Assembly: GCF_009663685.2 (NCBI RefSeq) | Contig: NZ_RCOG02000037.1 | Span: 57,276 to 121,275, forward strand | Direction of reading: 5' to 3' | Length of the DNA stretch: 64,000 bases | Origin: Cupriavidus sp. U2 | GTDB taxonomy: Bacteria; Pseudomonadota; Gammaproteobacteria; Burkholderiales; Burkholderiaceae | Part shown: positions 43,614 to 52,988 of the stretch, one piece after another | How positions within the stretch are numbered: position 1 is the stretch's first letter | Layout: the number at the start of each line of letters is the position of its first letter | Made by a program: the position numbers and the translations under genes | The notes under the pieces: model-generated | What the model saw: only the letters and a program-made list of their open reading frames with translations | What the model was told of the DNA's origin: nothing | The model's database searches: none

Positions 43614-46578
43614 TCACCGCAGGGGTATCGAAACGCAGCGTGTTGTTCTCGCGCACGCCGCGAGCGGCCTTGCCATCGACGGTGACGCTGCACTGGCCGG
43701 CATTGGCAAGCCGGAAGAACGGCTTGTAGTAGCCGGAGAAAGCAAAGCGGGTGGTGCCCCCATCGCGGTGCCAGTCACGCACCAGGCCGTTGGCCTCGGG
43801 CAGTTCGGGCACAGCCTGCGTGGCGGCCGGCACAACGCTGAAGCGCGCATGGCCGCCGTCCAGGTGCACATACACGCCGCCGCCCGGCGCTGGCGACGAG
43901 CCGGTCACGCCTTGTGCCGTGGCCACGTCGGGCACGCCCGCACCAACCCAGCGCAGGTTGCGCAGGTTGCCGTCGCCACGCACCACCCATGCGCCGCTGG
44001 CCGGGGCGCCATCGGCGCCATCACCCAGTTCGCGTGCCACGGCCATGTCCTGCCAGTCGAGCACCTTGCGCACGTAGTCCGTGGAGTGCATCGGCAACAC
44101 ATTCTGCGTCAGCACGTAGTCGTACACCTTGCGCAGCGCCTTCAGCGACGCCGCCTTGGTGCCCGCGTAGCTGTGGTAGTAGATGTTCACGGCCTTGAAG
44201 CGATATGGCTTCTCGGTCATCTCGTAGGTCTCGATCACGCGCTCGAAACCGTAGTACGGGCCACGCCACAGGTTCGTGTAGACATTCTCGTTCTGGTTGG
44301 TCGCGAATACCTGGAACGTGTTGTCGGCCTTGTGGATACCCAGCGGCGCGATGGCGGTCCAGGTGGGATTGCTGCGCGTGATCAGCGTGTCGCCGCCGTT
44401 CATGTTCAGCACGCCGGCGGCATCGGTCAGCTTGATGGCTTCCGGCGGCGCCTGGCAGTCGCCGGGCCACAGCAGCATCTTCACCGGCTTGTTCGGCGAC
44501 AGCACCTTGTTGATGTAGTCGATGGAGCCGCCGATCTCGCGGTTCAGGTCCATCTTGTAGCCGGGGATGGCCAGGTGGAATTCCTCGTCGCCCTCGGTGA
44601 CCCGCGCGTCGCTCTGTTGACCGGGCACCGTGCGGCCCCACTCGAACGGGTGCGAATAGGTGTGGCTGGCCACCTCGACATACGGCTGCGCGAAGATCTT
44701 GCGGGCGATCGGCTCCAACTCGGCGGTCAGCTTCGGGTACATGCCCGACTTGCCGACCTCGCCCTCGATCACCGACATCGTCATCGGCAGGCGATAGCGG
44801 TCGAAGATTTCCCGGAACAGCACCTCGCCGGCGAAACCGCCGCCCGGGATCTCGGCCTTCGAGGCAAACCCGTCGCCGTCGATATGGATCGTCAGCAGGC
44901 GGCGCCCGCTTTCGGTGGTGGTGTCGGGCACCGGCATCGGACGCAGGCGCAGGGCCTCGCGCAGGAAATCGAGCGGCTGCACGATCCAGCGGTCCTGGTC
45001 GCTGGAGGAATTCTGGCGGATCGCGTAGCTCTGGCGAACGGCATAGGGGCCGGTCACATAACCGCCCCACCTGGTGATGGCCGCGGCGTCGTAGGTCAGC
45101 GTACCCGCGCGCAGGCGCAGCAGCGAGCGCGTGTTGGCAGCGCCATCCTGCACCTGCACGGCAACCGCCTCGGTGGCGTCGGGCGCCACGGGCTGTTCGA
45201 AGCCCATCATCTTGTCCTGCGACACGATCTGCACCGGGCTCGATACGCGCCCCTTCACAGCCTTCAAGCCCAGGCTGCGCAGCAGCGGGCTGTTTGCGGG
45301 CATGCCGAAGCCGTTCATGAATGCCACCGGCACGCCCTGTCCGCTCAGCTTCTCTAGCCAGGCCTGGTAGCGGGCCGCGTTGCGCGTGAAATAGCCGTTG
45401 GACCAGACCACCACGCCCGCATAGCGGTCGGGCGTGATCTCCGGCAGCGGATCGCGCGTCTCGGCAAACTCGACGCGATAGCCAAGGTAGTTCAGCGGCA
45501 TCGACACGAAGCGCACGCCTTCGCTGTTGTCGATCGACACGCCCGGCTGGCTTTCCTGCAGCACCAGCACGCGGCGCGGAAGCACCTCGATCTGGCCCAC
45601 CCCAACTGTCTGCAGGCCGGAATCGGTCATGTACGGCGTGATGCCGAGCGCGCGGATACGGCGCGCGGTATCGCGCTGGCACGTGCGGTCGGCCGGTGCG
45701 CAATAGTCGATCGAGATGACCGGCAGCTTGTACTGGTCACGAATGATGCGGGCCTGGTTCAACAGCCAGTCGCGGTCCTGCTGGCTGACCTCGGTATAGG
45801 CACCCTGCGCCTGGTTCCAGCCACGGAACAGCGATTCGAATACCACGCCATAGGCCAGCGCATGCACCTGCGGCAGGATTTCGAAGCCGCGGTTGAACAG
45901 CAGCTTCGCATCCGGATAGCGGGCCTTGATGGCCTGGATCACCCGCACCATGCCGGCTTCCTGCCTGGCGCGCTCGGCGTCGGTCCGGGCCACCAGGTGG
46001 TACGAGTCCATCGTGTCGATGAAGAAGCCGCGGTAGCCGCGATCCCACAGCGGTGCGATCACCTTGTCGACGTAAAAGGCGGGCCAGCCATCGGCGGCCT
46101 GGTCAACCACCCGGGCATTCCAGGCGTCATTGCTGCCGGTGAGCCATGACGGAGGGATGTCCTTGAAGTACGCGCGGCTGGGCAGCACTTCGCCGAGGCT
46201 CACGTAGGAAAACCATGCCGTATTTGGGGTCTTCGCCTGGCGCGGATCGAAACCGCTGTCGGGCTCGACCACAGCCACGTCGAATGCCTGCAGCAGATCG
46301 ACGGGCGGCTTGCTGCCGTAGTGGAAGGCGACGTTCGGCGCGGCGGGCGTGCTGGCTGCCCGGGCGGCCTGGGGCGCCACAGGGGCCTGGGCCGGCTCGG
46401 CTGCCTGGGCCAGCGCATCGGCCGACGGCGTCAGCGCGCCAAGCATCAAGGCACCCGCCGATGCCACGACGGCCACGGCCAGCATCGCATGCCGGCAAAC
46501 GCGCCCCACGGCGCGGCGTGGCGCATCGCTGCCAACTTCATGGAAAAGTCCCCGGATTAAACGCTGCAATGGCTTCAC
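43564..46578 (-). CDS. pelA: Pel hydrolase/deacetylase PelA
   Basis: A 1004-residue periplasmic enzyme that trims and N-deacetylates Pel. A leader with a hydrophobic segment (HAMLAVAVVASAGALMLGAL, about residues 30-50) precedes a glycoside-hydrolase-type domain (about 80-330; FFIDTMDS, then VVFESLFRG with Glu248). The deacetylase has HIDGDGF (Asp567, Asp569) and SHTYSHP (His639, His643), so its metal site looks intact. The start is a GTG at 46578; no good ribosome site is visible and a shorter start near residue 32 is possible. It is the first pel gene. Confidence 0.93.
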   Translation of the reverse strand: MKPLQRLIRGLFHEVGSDAPRRAVGRVCRHAMLAVAVVASAGALMLGALTPSADALAQAAEPAQAPVAPQAARAASTPAAPNVAFHYGSKPPVDLLQAFDVAVVEPDSGFDPRQAKTPNTAWFSYVSLGEVLPSRAYFKDIPPSWLTGSNDAWNARVVDQAADGWPAFYVDKVIAPLWDRGYRGFFIDTMDSYHLVARTDAERARQEAGMVRVIQAIKARYPDAKLLFNRGFEILPQVHALAYGVVFESLFRGWNQAQGAYTEVSQQDRDWLLNQARIIRDQYKLPVISIDYCAPADRTCQRDTARRIRALGITPYMTDSGLQTVGVGQIEVLPRRVLVLQESQPGVSIDNSEGVRFVSMPLNYLGYRVEFAETRDPLPEITPDRYAGVVVWSNGYFTRNAARYQAWLEKLSGQGVPVAFMNGFGMPANSPLLRSLGLKAVKGRVSSPVQIVSQDKMMGFEQPVAPDATEAVAVQVQDGAANTRSLLRLRAGTLTYDAAAITRWGGYVTGPYAVRQSYAIRQNSSSDQDRWIVQPLDFLREALRLRPMPVPDTTTESGRRLLTIHIDGDGFASKAEIPGGGFAGEVLFREIFDRYRLPMTMSVIEGEVGKSGMYPKLTAELEPIARKIFAQPYVEVASHTYSHPFEWGRTVPGQQSDARVTEGDEEFHLAIPGYKMDLNREIGGSIDYINKVLSPNKPVKMLLWPGDCQAPPEAIKLTDAAGVLNMNGGDTLITRSNPTWTAIAPLGIHKADNTFQVFATNQNENVYTNLWRGPYYGFERVIETYEMTEKPYRFKAVNIYYHSYAGTKAASLKALRKVYDYVLTQNVLPMHSTDYVRKVLDWQDMAVARELGDGADGAPASGAWVVRGDGNLRNLRWVGAGVPDVATAQGVTGSSPAPGGGVYVHLDGGHARFSVVPAATQAVPELPEANGLVRDWHRDGGTTRFAFSGYYKPFFRLANAGQCSVTVDGKAARGVRENNTLRFDTPAVNDPIHVQQQVEVRCGA

Positions 46579-46688
46579 TCGTTGTTGTCCGCTTTTTCTT
46601 TGTTGGTTTGGCGCGCGGTACGTCGCCGCGCGTCCGCCGCATCCGCTTCCTGGCGTCGCGGGCCCCGCATTATGCCGTCGCCCCGTCG

Positions 46689-46710
46689 GAACTAGTGTTT
46701 TTACTAATTC
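46689..46710 (-). promoter_or_regulatory. Inverted repeat in the pel promoter region
   Basis: GAACTAGT and ACTAATTC (one mismatch) flank a 6-base GTTTTT centre. On the minus strand a CATAAT (46669-46674) downstream of it resembles a -10, and the repeat overlaps the matching -35 position (46692-46697), where the sequence is weak. This could be a site for an activator of pel. No regulator is assigned. Confidence 0.4.
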
Positions 46711-47293
46711 ACGGGCAGGTCGGATGCTAGGCCATTCGCCGGACCGAGATTGTCAAAAATTGTGCCGACGCCGTCCTGTCATGCGGCCGACACAGGCGCG
46801 TGCCACCCTGCCCGGTTTTGGCATGGCATGGGCCTGCTTGAACGAACGACGCGGCAGGAAAATGCGGCAGGAAGACGGCCGGCACGAGGCCGGCAGCGGG
46901 CGCGGCAAGGCCCGCGTGCCAAGGACTGGCTAACTATGTGGTGACATCTGATTCCCCGTTCACGGATCCGGTGCCTGGTGCCCCGGGATTTTTTCCGGCT
47001 CGCGCGCATCGCTGCGGCAACCGGTTTTTGGTATGACGCGCATTGTCACGGCATCATCCATTGGTAGCCATAGTCCATATGGAGTAGCGTTGGCGGAACG
47101 GTTTTGTGGCATATATGGCAGCGTGGTGCCGCCGGGGGTTACGGCTGCGTACCAACTGTCGATACCACAGATACGGAAATGCGTGTCATACCGCCAGGCG
47201 ATTCAGTCTGATGTCAGACAAACCCCCAAATGATCTAGAAATCTCTAATATCTGCTGTTCGCATGCCGAAATACCGTTAGGGGGATAGTCTGA

Positions 47294-47321
47294 TTGACAC
47301 GCGAAAAAAAACCGTCAGAAT
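47294..47321 (+). promoter_or_regulatory. Promoter of the cold-shock gene
   Basis: A consensus TTGACA (47294-47299) is followed after 16 bases by CAGAAT (47316-47321). The implied leader of roughly 100 bases before the start codon at 47430 is typical of cold-shock genes, whose untranslated leaders control mRNA stability and translation. Confidence 0.6.
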
Positions 47322-47429
47322 GGCTGCTCGCATGTGCACCGGCCTGTAGCGTTATTGCTCCGGTTCGTTGTGGGCAACATGCTTGGTCGGGCAATCACGC
47401 TCATTTGAAATTCAAGGTTGGATAGATAT

Positions 47430-47633
47430 ATGGAAACCGGTACCGTTAAGTGGTTCAACGACGCCAAGGGCTTTGGCTTCATCACCCCGGACGCGGGCGG
47501 CAACGACCTGTTCGCGCATTTCTCGGCGATTGAAGGCAATGGCTTCAAGTCGCTGAAGGAAGGCCAGAAGGTCCGCTACGTGAAGGCCATGGGCCAGAAG
47601 GGCGAGCAGGCCACGAAGATCCAGGCCATCTAA
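47430..47633 (+). CDS. cspA: Cold-shock protein, CspA family
   Basis: A 67-residue single OB-fold RNA chaperone. RNP1 is KGFGFITP (about residues 13-20) and RNP2 is LFAHFSA (about residues 28-34). The ATG at 47430, giving METGTVKWFNDAKGFGF, is the conserved start; four upstream codons in frame begin at a less likely ATG (47418). It is probably monocistronic, with a strong promoter at 47294 and a terminator at 47667. Confidence 0.96.
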   Translation: METGTVKWFNDAKGFGFITPDAGGNDLFAHFSAIEGNGFKSLKEGQKVRYVKAMGQKGEQATKIQAI

Positions 47634-47666
47634 GCCTGAACGCCGGGCCAATTATCTGGCCTGGGA

Positions 47667-47690
47667 AGCCCCGCTTCGGCGGGGCTTTCT
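47667..47690 (+). terminator. Rho-independent terminator of the cold-shock gene
   Basis: AGCCCCGC-TTCG-GCGGGGCT is a perfect 8-bp stem with a stable TTCG loop, followed by a TTTCT and more T bases. It lies 33 bases after the stop. Confidence 0.9.
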
Positions 47691-47756
47691 GCTTTTATGC
47701 CGCCGATAATGTATTGCCTTGCTGACGTTTCGACCGGCTGGTCGATTAATAGGCGA

Positions 47757-48295
47757 ATGGTATGGATTGTCGCGATTCCGTTTGTCGCGCTATTTATCGT
47801 CGCGACAAAAATCGTGCATGCTCAATCGCTGCGCAACTATGGCAATGACCCGTTCGTGCGCGTTTCAAGTGCCGTTCCGGGTTGTCCCGAACCAGCCGGC
47901 CACGGATTTCCGAGGACGACTGGAAACGCGAGGCACACCATCGCATCGAGGAAGGCAACCACTGCTATGCGGAAGGCCGCTGCCGGCTGGCCAACGCATA
48001 CCAGTACGACACGGAAATCGCCGAATCGCTGCAACGGCGGTTGCAGGACCTGCGCCGCACGCTGCCTGCCTGGCAAAACAGTTCGCTCTGGATCATGGTG
48101 CGCGGCCGTTGGCTGACGGTGCAAGGCTGCGTGGGAAAGGATTTCGACCGGCCGGCCTTCGTGGCCGCCATGCGTGAAATTCCCGACGTGGAAAAGGTGA
48201 TCGACCAGACCACGGCGACGCCATCGCGTGGCGTTCCCTACGCGCTATACCCCGCTTCGGGCGCCTCAACCGTCACAAATACCCCGAATCGGTGA
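47757..48295 (+). pseudogene. Exported protein with C-terminal BON-like segment, split by a frameshift
   Basis: Two reading frames together look like one protein. The first, from ATG 47757, gives a signal peptide (MVWIVAIPFVALFIVATKIV, then HA) and QSLRNYGNDPFVRVSSAVPG, but then loses sense after about residue 45. The second frame carries PRISEDDWKREAHHRIEEGN and a BON-like end (LWIMVRGRWLTVQGCVGKDF, then REIPDVEKVIDQ), with only a TTG at 47882 and no ribosome site. One base missing near 47893-47906 would join them as PEPAG-PRISEDDW. It may be a mutation, a sequencing error or, less likely, programmed. Family and function unknown. Confidence 0.65.
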
Positions 48296-48381
48296 TGTTG
48301 CTATAATCGCCCGACCCTGAAAACCCCTAAACCGGGCGGCTTGCCATAGACCGCCTGATATCTAGCGTGCCGAGGAAACCC

Positions 48382-49230
48382 GTGGCCGGTTCTGAAATCG
48401 CAACGCCTGGCGCTCCGCTCGCCGGACCCGCCGTGTCTTCCGGTAGCTCGCTCCATACCGCCATGCGGATTCTGCCGCCGTCGCAGCGTCAGGCCATGTT
48501 CGAGATCTACGCGTTCTGCCGCGCCGTGGACGACATCGCCGACGGCGACACCCAGCACGCGGACCGCCTGGCAGCCCTGGAAGACTGGCGCGCAGACATT
48601 GCGGCCTGCTACGCGGGCAACGCGCCCGCCGCGCTGCGCTCGCTCGACGAGCAGATCAAGGCATTCAACTTGCAACAGCAGGACTTCCACGCCGTCATCG
48701 ACGGCATGATCATGGATGTCGTCAGCACGATCGTGGCGCCCGATGCGGCCACGCTCGACCTGTATTGCGACCGCGTAGCCAGCGCGGTGGGCCGCCTGGC
48801 GGTGCGCGTGTTCGGCCTGGAGGAACAGCCGGGCATCGCGCTGGCCCACCACCTGGGCCGCGCCCTGCAACTGACCAACATCCTGCGCGACCTGGACGAA
48901 GACGCAGAAATCGGCCGGCTCTACCTGCCCGCCGAGGCGCTGGCCGCCGCCGGCATTCCGGCCGGCACCCCACGCGCCGTGATCGATCATCCGTCGATCG
49001 ATACGGTCTGCCGCGGCATTGCCCGCGACGCCCAGGCACATTACGACGCATCGGCCGCCATCATGGCGCGCTGCCCGTCGCGCGTGGTGCGCTCGCCGCG
49101 CATCATGTACGAGGTCTATCACGAGATCCTGACGCGCCTGCTGACCCGTGGCTGGCTGGCCCCGCGCACGCGTGTGCGCGTCAACAAGGCCAAGCTTGCC
49201 TGGATCGTGCTGCGGCATGCCATTGCGTGA
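48382..49230 (+). CDS. hpnD: Presqualene diphosphate synthase HpnD
   Basis: A 282-residue squalene/phytoene synthase-family enzyme that condenses two farnesyl diphosphates to presqualene diphosphate, which HpnC and HpnE convert to squalene; those two are not in the window. Both aspartate-rich motifs are present: YAFCRAVDDIADG (about residue 45) and NILRDLDEDAEIGRLYLP. The GTG at 48382 is preferred because GAGGAA ends five bases before it; another in-frame GTG lies 15 bases upstream. It is the first of three hopanoid genes, 74 bases before shc. Confidence 0.92.
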   Translation: MAGSEIATPGAPLAGPAVSSGSSLHTAMRILPPSQRQAMFEIYAFCRAVDDIADGDTQHADRLAALEDWRADIAACYAGNAPAALRSLDEQIKAFNLQQQDFHAVIDGMIMDVVSTIVAPDAATLDLYCDRVASAVGRLAVRVFGLEEQPGIALAHHLGRALQLTNILRDLDEDAEIGRLYLPAEALAAAGIPAGTPRAVIDHPSIDTVCRGIARDAQAHYDASAAIMARCPSRVVRSPRIMYEVYHEILTRLLTRGWLAPRTRVRVNKAKLAWIVLRHAIA

Positions 49231-49304
49231 CCGCATGTTTTCTGCCGATGTGATGCACGCGGCCGTGGCCGCCGCATTGCCATGAGAGAAGTGCCCCCGA
49301 ATTG

Positions 49305-51305
49305 ATGAACCAGGCTGCAACCATCACCCGCCCTCATGACGACGCGCTGAACCGGCGCTCCGCCGAGGCGTCCCTGCCCGACCCGCTCGACGACGGCATC
49401 GCGCACGCCGTGGATGCGCTGCTGGCGCAGCAGCAGGCCGACGGCCACTGGGTCTACGAGCTCGAAGCCGATGCCACCATCCCGGCCGAGTACATCCTGA
49501 TGGTGCACTACCTGGGCGAGACGCCCGACCTGGCACTGGAAGGCAAGATCGCCAATTACCTGCGCCGCATCCAGAATGCCGACGGCGGCTGGCCGCTGTT
49601 CCACGCGGGCGGCTCCGACGTCAGCGCCAGCGTCAAGGCGTACTTCGCCCTGAAGATGGCTGGCGACGATCCCCAGGCCGAGCATATGCGCCGGGCACGC
49701 GGCCGCATCCACGCGATGGGCGGCGCCGAGGAAAGCAATGTCTTCACGCGCACGCTGCTGGCGCTGTACGGCGTGATGCCGTGGCAGGCCGTGCCGATGA
49801 TGCCAGTGGAAATCATGCTGCTGCCCGAATGGTTTCCGTTCCATCTGTCGAAGGTCTCGTACTGGGCGCGCACGGTCATCGTGCCGCTGCTGGTGCTGAA
49901 CAGCCTGCGGCCGCAGGCGCGCAACCCGCGCAATATCGGCATCGATGAACTGTTCCTGCGGCCCTGCCAGGCCGCCCGCCTGCCGCGCCGGGCGCCGCAC
50001 CAGAGCCCGATGTGGGTGGGCGTGTTCCGCGCGCTGGACGCCGTGGTACGCGTGGTCGAACCGCTATTTCCGCGCAGCATGCGCCAGCGCGCCATCGAGC
50101 GCGCGCGCGCCTTCACGGTCGAGCGCCTGAACGGCGAGGACGGCCTGGGCGCGATCTTCCCGGCGATGGTCAACTCGGTGCTGATGTTCGACGTGCTGGG
50201 CGTGCCGCCCGACGATCCCGACCGCGCCATTGCCCGCAAGTCCATCGACAAGCTGCTGGTGGTGCGCGATGACGAAGCCTACTGCCAGCCGTGCCTGTCG
50301 CCGGTGTGGGACACCTCGCTGGCGGCCCATGCCCTACTGGAAGTTGGCGAGCCGCGCGCGATAGCCGCGGCATCGCGCGGGCTGGACTGGCTGGTGCCCT
50401 TGCAGGAACTGGAACTACGCGGCGACTGGACCGTGCGGCGCCCGAACGTGCGGCCCGGCGGCTGGGCCTTCCAGTACAACAATGCGTACTACCCCGACGT
50501 GGACGACACGGCCGTGGTGGCCGCCGCGATGGACCGCGCCGAGCGCGGCGACTGCTCGAACCGGTACACGCCCGCCATCGCGCGCGCCTGCGAGTGGGTT
50601 ATCGGCATGCAGAGCAGCAACGGCGGCTGGGGCGCGTTCGAGCCCGAGAACACGCATCTGTACCTGAACAATATCCCGTTCGCCGATCACGGCGCGCTGC
50701 TGGACCCGCCCACCACCGATGTGTCGGCGCGATGCCTGGCCATGCTGTGCCAGCTTGGCCAGATGCCGGCCAATAGCGAACCGGCGGCGCGCGCGCTGCG
50801 CTACGTGCTCGACGAGCAGGAGGCCGACGGCAGCTGGTTTGGCCGCTGGGGCACCAACTATATCTATGGTACGTGGAGCGCCCTGTGCGGCCTCAACGCG
50901 GCCGGCATCGGCGCCGACGCGCCCGAGATGCAGCGCGCCGCGCAGTGGCTGGCGTCGATCCAGAACGCCGATGGCGGCTGGGGCGAATCGGGCGACAGCT
51001 ACAAGCTCGAATACCGCGGCTACGAGAAGGCCCCGAGTACCGCATCGCAAACGGCCTGGGCCATGCTGGGCATGATGGCCGCCGGCGCCGGCGATCACCC
51101 GGCCGTGGCGCGCGGCGTGGAATACCTGCTGCGCACCCAGGCCAGCCACGGCTTGTGGGACGAGCCGTACTTCACGGCGGTAGGCTTCCCACGCGTGTTC
51201 TATCTTCGTTACCACGGCTATTCGCGCTTTTTCCCGCTCTGGGCGCTGGCGCGCTTCCGCAACCTGTTACGCGACGGCAACCACGCCGTGGCCTGGGGGC
51301 TGTGA
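49305..51305 (+). CDS. shc: Squalene-hopene cyclase Shc
   Basis: A 666-residue cyclase that folds squalene into hopene and diplopterol, the key step of hopanoid synthesis. The catalytic acid motif DVDD is at residues 398-401 (PDVDDTAVVAAAMD). Several QW-type repeats stabilise the fold (IQNADGGWPLF, QSSNGGWGAF, QEADGSWFGRWG, IQNADGGWGES). It is a monotopic membrane protein in this family. The ATG at 49305 follows an in-frame TTG by one codon. Its stop overlaps the hpnG GTG. Confidence 0.96.
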   Translation: MNQAATITRPHDDALNRRSAEASLPDPLDDGIAHAVDALLAQQQADGHWVYELEADATIPAEYILMVHYLGETPDLALEGKIANYLRRIQNADGGWPLFHAGGSDVSASVKAYFALKMAGDDPQAEHMRRARGRIHAMGGAEESNVFTRTLLALYGVMPWQAVPMMPVEIMLLPEWFPFHLSKVSYWARTVIVPLLVLNSLRPQARNPRNIGIDELFLRPCQAARLPRRAPHQSPMWVGVFRALDAVVRVVEPLFPRSMRQRAIERARAFTVERLNGEDGLGAIFPAMVNSVLMFDVLGVPPDDPDRAIARKSIDKLLVVRDDEAYCQPCLSPVWDTSLAAHALLEVGEPRAIAAASRGLDWLVPLQELELRGDWTVRRPNVRPGGWAFQYNNAYYPDVDDTAVVAAAMDRAERGDCSNRYTPAIARACEWVIGMQSSNGGWGAFEPENTHLYLNNIPFADHGALLDPPTTDVSARCLAMLCQLGQMPANSEPAARALRYVLDEQEADGSWFGRWGTNYIYGTWSALCGLNAAGIGADAPEMQRAAQWLASIQNADGGWGESGDSYKLEYRGYEKAPSTASQTAWAMLGMMAAGAGDHPAVARGVEYLLRTQASHGLWDEPYFTAVGFPRVFYLRYHGYSRFFPLWALARFRNLLRDGNHAVAWGL

Positions 51306-51997
51306 GCGCCGTGGCATCCCCGCCATCGCCGGTACTGGTGGTCTGCGGCATGGATTTCGAAGCGCGCATCGCGGCCAGCCCCGATGTGCAGACGCTGTAC
51401 GGCCAGCGCGGCGTGATGCTGGCGCGTGCGCTGGACATCCGCCTGATGCAGGGCTGTGCCGGCGTCATCAGCTTTGGCGTCGCTGGCGGCCTCGATCCCA
51501 CGCTGCCGCCGGGCGCCGTCATCGTCGCCACGGCTGTGCGCAGCGGTCAGACGTCGTACAGCACGGCGCCCTACTGGACTGCCGCATTGCGACGCGCCCT
51601 GCCCAACGCCGAAAGCGGCCTGCTGGCCGGCTCCGACACACCGGTGCTGACCGTAGCCGACAAGACGGCGCTCCATGATTCGCACGGCGCCCTGGCCGTC
51701 GACATGGAATCGCATATCGCCGCACGCGCCGCCCAGACGCTGGGCATCCCGTTCGCCGCGCTGCGCGTGGTGATCGACCCGGCCGACCGCGCCGTGCCGC
51801 CGCTGGCATTCGCCGGCATGGCCGAAGACGGCAGTACCGACGTTGGCGCGGTCGTCCTCGGACTGCTCAAGGCGCCGCACCAGCTCGGCGGCTTGCTGCG
51901 GCTGGGCCGCGACGCTTCGATTGCGAAGAAGGCATTGGCGGAGGCGCGTCGTGCTGTTGGCGCCGGCTTTGCGCTGCCGGCTCCCGTGGCTGTTTGA
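51302..51997 (+). CDS. hpnG: Adenosylhopane nucleosidase/phosphorylase HpnG
   Basis: A 231-residue nucleoside-phosphorylase-like enzyme that removes adenine from adenosylhopane, giving ribosylhopane after HpnH. Family marks include CAGVISFGVAGGLDPTL, DMESHIAARAAQ and ALRVVIDPADRAVPP. The start GTG at 51302 overlaps the shc stop (GTGA), pointing to translational coupling. The frame is open upstream inside shc but that part is not coding. Confidence 0.92.
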   Translation: MSAVASPPSPVLVVCGMDFEARIAASPDVQTLYGQRGVMLARALDIRLMQGCAGVISFGVAGGLDPTLPPGAVIVATAVRSGQTSYSTAPYWTAALRRALPNAESGLLAGSDTPVLTVADKTALHDSHGALAVDMESHIAARAAQTLGIPFAALRVVIDPADRAVPPLAFAGMAEDGSTDVGAVVLGLLKAPHQLGGLLRLGRDASIAKKALAEARRAVGAGFALPAPVAV

Positions 51998-52084
51998 GGC
52001 GGCGTTTCGAGCCTGTTCCCAGAAGTCGGCGAGCCAAGGGGTAACACCGTTGGGCGGCGCACAGAAGACCGCCGTGGGCGCTAC

Positions 52085-52750
52085 TCACATAAGACTCATG
52101 TTCGCACCCGAGAAATACCACAGTAACCCTAGTGGAATCGCGGCCAGGAGAATGACACCGTCAGCTGCCACGGTCAGCGGCGTCAGAAGAATCTTTGCCT
52201 GCTTGACCCCTCGGGACCATTCCACGACCGTGATTTCGTAGGATCGGTTCAGCTGCTTGAGATTGGCCGGCAATTTGAAGTCGCGCGCAAGATATCGTTC
52301 GCCCGAAATTTCGTAACGCTTGCTGGCCTCAGTCTTTGGCCCCTTGAATCCAAGCGATAGCGCCTTGGCATACTCCTGATCGTCAGGATCGTTCAGCGTC
52401 AGCCAAACGGTGCCGGACGCGATGCCGCCCGGATGAATATCGAACGTAGAGAACCGAGCACTGAGCTTCCGGTGCAGTGGTAAACGCAGAAGGTCGGAGA
52501 ATTCCGGCTGCACGTCGAAGATGTAGTGGTATGTGGGGGCGATCACTACGAGCTTCTTGCCATCTACGGTCAACATGACCTGGTCGATAACCTCTTTGTA
52601 CTCGCCCCTGCGTTCCAGTCGGACCGCATCGGACAACATCGCACCGGTACAGCCCGACACGCCAGGCAAAGACAGCATGGAGAGCATCAGGATGCGTCGG
52701 CTTCTGGAGACTTCAAGACGGCTGGGTGACGGCAGGATCGGACGTTGCAT
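52085..52750 (-). CDS. Putative lipoprotein, function unknown
   Basis: A 221-residue protein with an N-terminal leader ending in a lipobox (LPGVSGC, Cys near residue 34). The body is beta-rich, with TVDGKKLVVIAPTYHYIFDV and SYEITVVEWSRG, and the C-terminus has a hydrophobic helix (GVILLAAIPLGLLWYF). The start may instead be a methionine nearer the hydrophobic part. It is convergent with hpnG and not tied to any neighbour. Family not recognised. Confidence 0.7.
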   Translation of the reverse strand: MQRPILPSPSRLEVSRSRRILMLSMLSLPGVSGCTGAMLSDAVRLERRGEYKEVIDQVMLTVDGKKLVVIAPTYHYIFDVQPEFSDLLRLPLHRKLSARFSTFDIHPGGIASGTVWLTLNDPDDQEYAKALSLGFKGPKTEASKRYEISGERYLARDFKLPANLKQLNRSYEITVVEWSRGVKQAKILLTPLTVAADGVILLAAIPLGLLWYFSGANMSLM

Positions 52751-52953
52751 GATTGGATAGCCCCTTCAAGGTGAGCGCCGTGATGAACGCGGCACAAGGA
52801 AAGGCTATCGAGACTCCGCCCAAAGTTCGATCGGCAAACAACGAAATCGCGCACCTCGTTTTCAGCCCGACTGCAACGGCTACGGCAAAGCCCGCCGCTT
52901 GACAGCCCTCCCCATCGCTCCTATTCTCACGATCATTCCTTCTTTAAGATCGT

Positions 52954-52972
52954 TGTTCTGTACAATAGAACA
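52954..52972. promoter_or_regulatory. Palindrome over the -10 box of the tricarboxylate operon
   Basis: TGTTCT and AGAACA form a perfect 6-bp inverted repeat with a 7-base centre, GTACAAT. The centre contains TACAAT (52961-52966), a near-consensus -10. A repressor bound here would block RNA polymerase. The operon start codon lies 17 bases downstream. No regulator gene is in the window. Confidence 0.6.
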
Positions 52973-52988
52973 CAAAACGGAGACAAGC

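Larger units (their letters stand above)
46579..47429. other. Intergenic region between pelA and the cold-shock gene (851 bp)
   Basis: This long spacer should carry the pel promoter (minus) and the cold-shock gene promoter with its long leader (plus). I recognise two regulatory elements, listed separately. The rest has GC-rich inverted stretches (near 46877-46915) but no credible gene; short open frames here lack ribosome sites and family similarity. Confidence 0.5.

Noticed and set aside
43588..45357. Open frame of 589 codons opposite pelA
   Set aside because: Antisense to PelA, whose catalytic motifs are intact; the opposite frame has no recognisable domain.
46749..47233. Short open frames in the pelA-csp spacer (e.g. 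46750-46944 and 47033-47233)
   Set aside because: No ribosome sites, no family similarity, and they overlap the likely promoter and leader regions.
47697..48116. Single intact 139-codon gene in the first frame
   Set aside because: Its N-terminal 45 residues are a credible signal peptide and mature start, but the rest is out of frame with a better C-terminal sequence, so I treat it as a frameshift and not as a complete gene.
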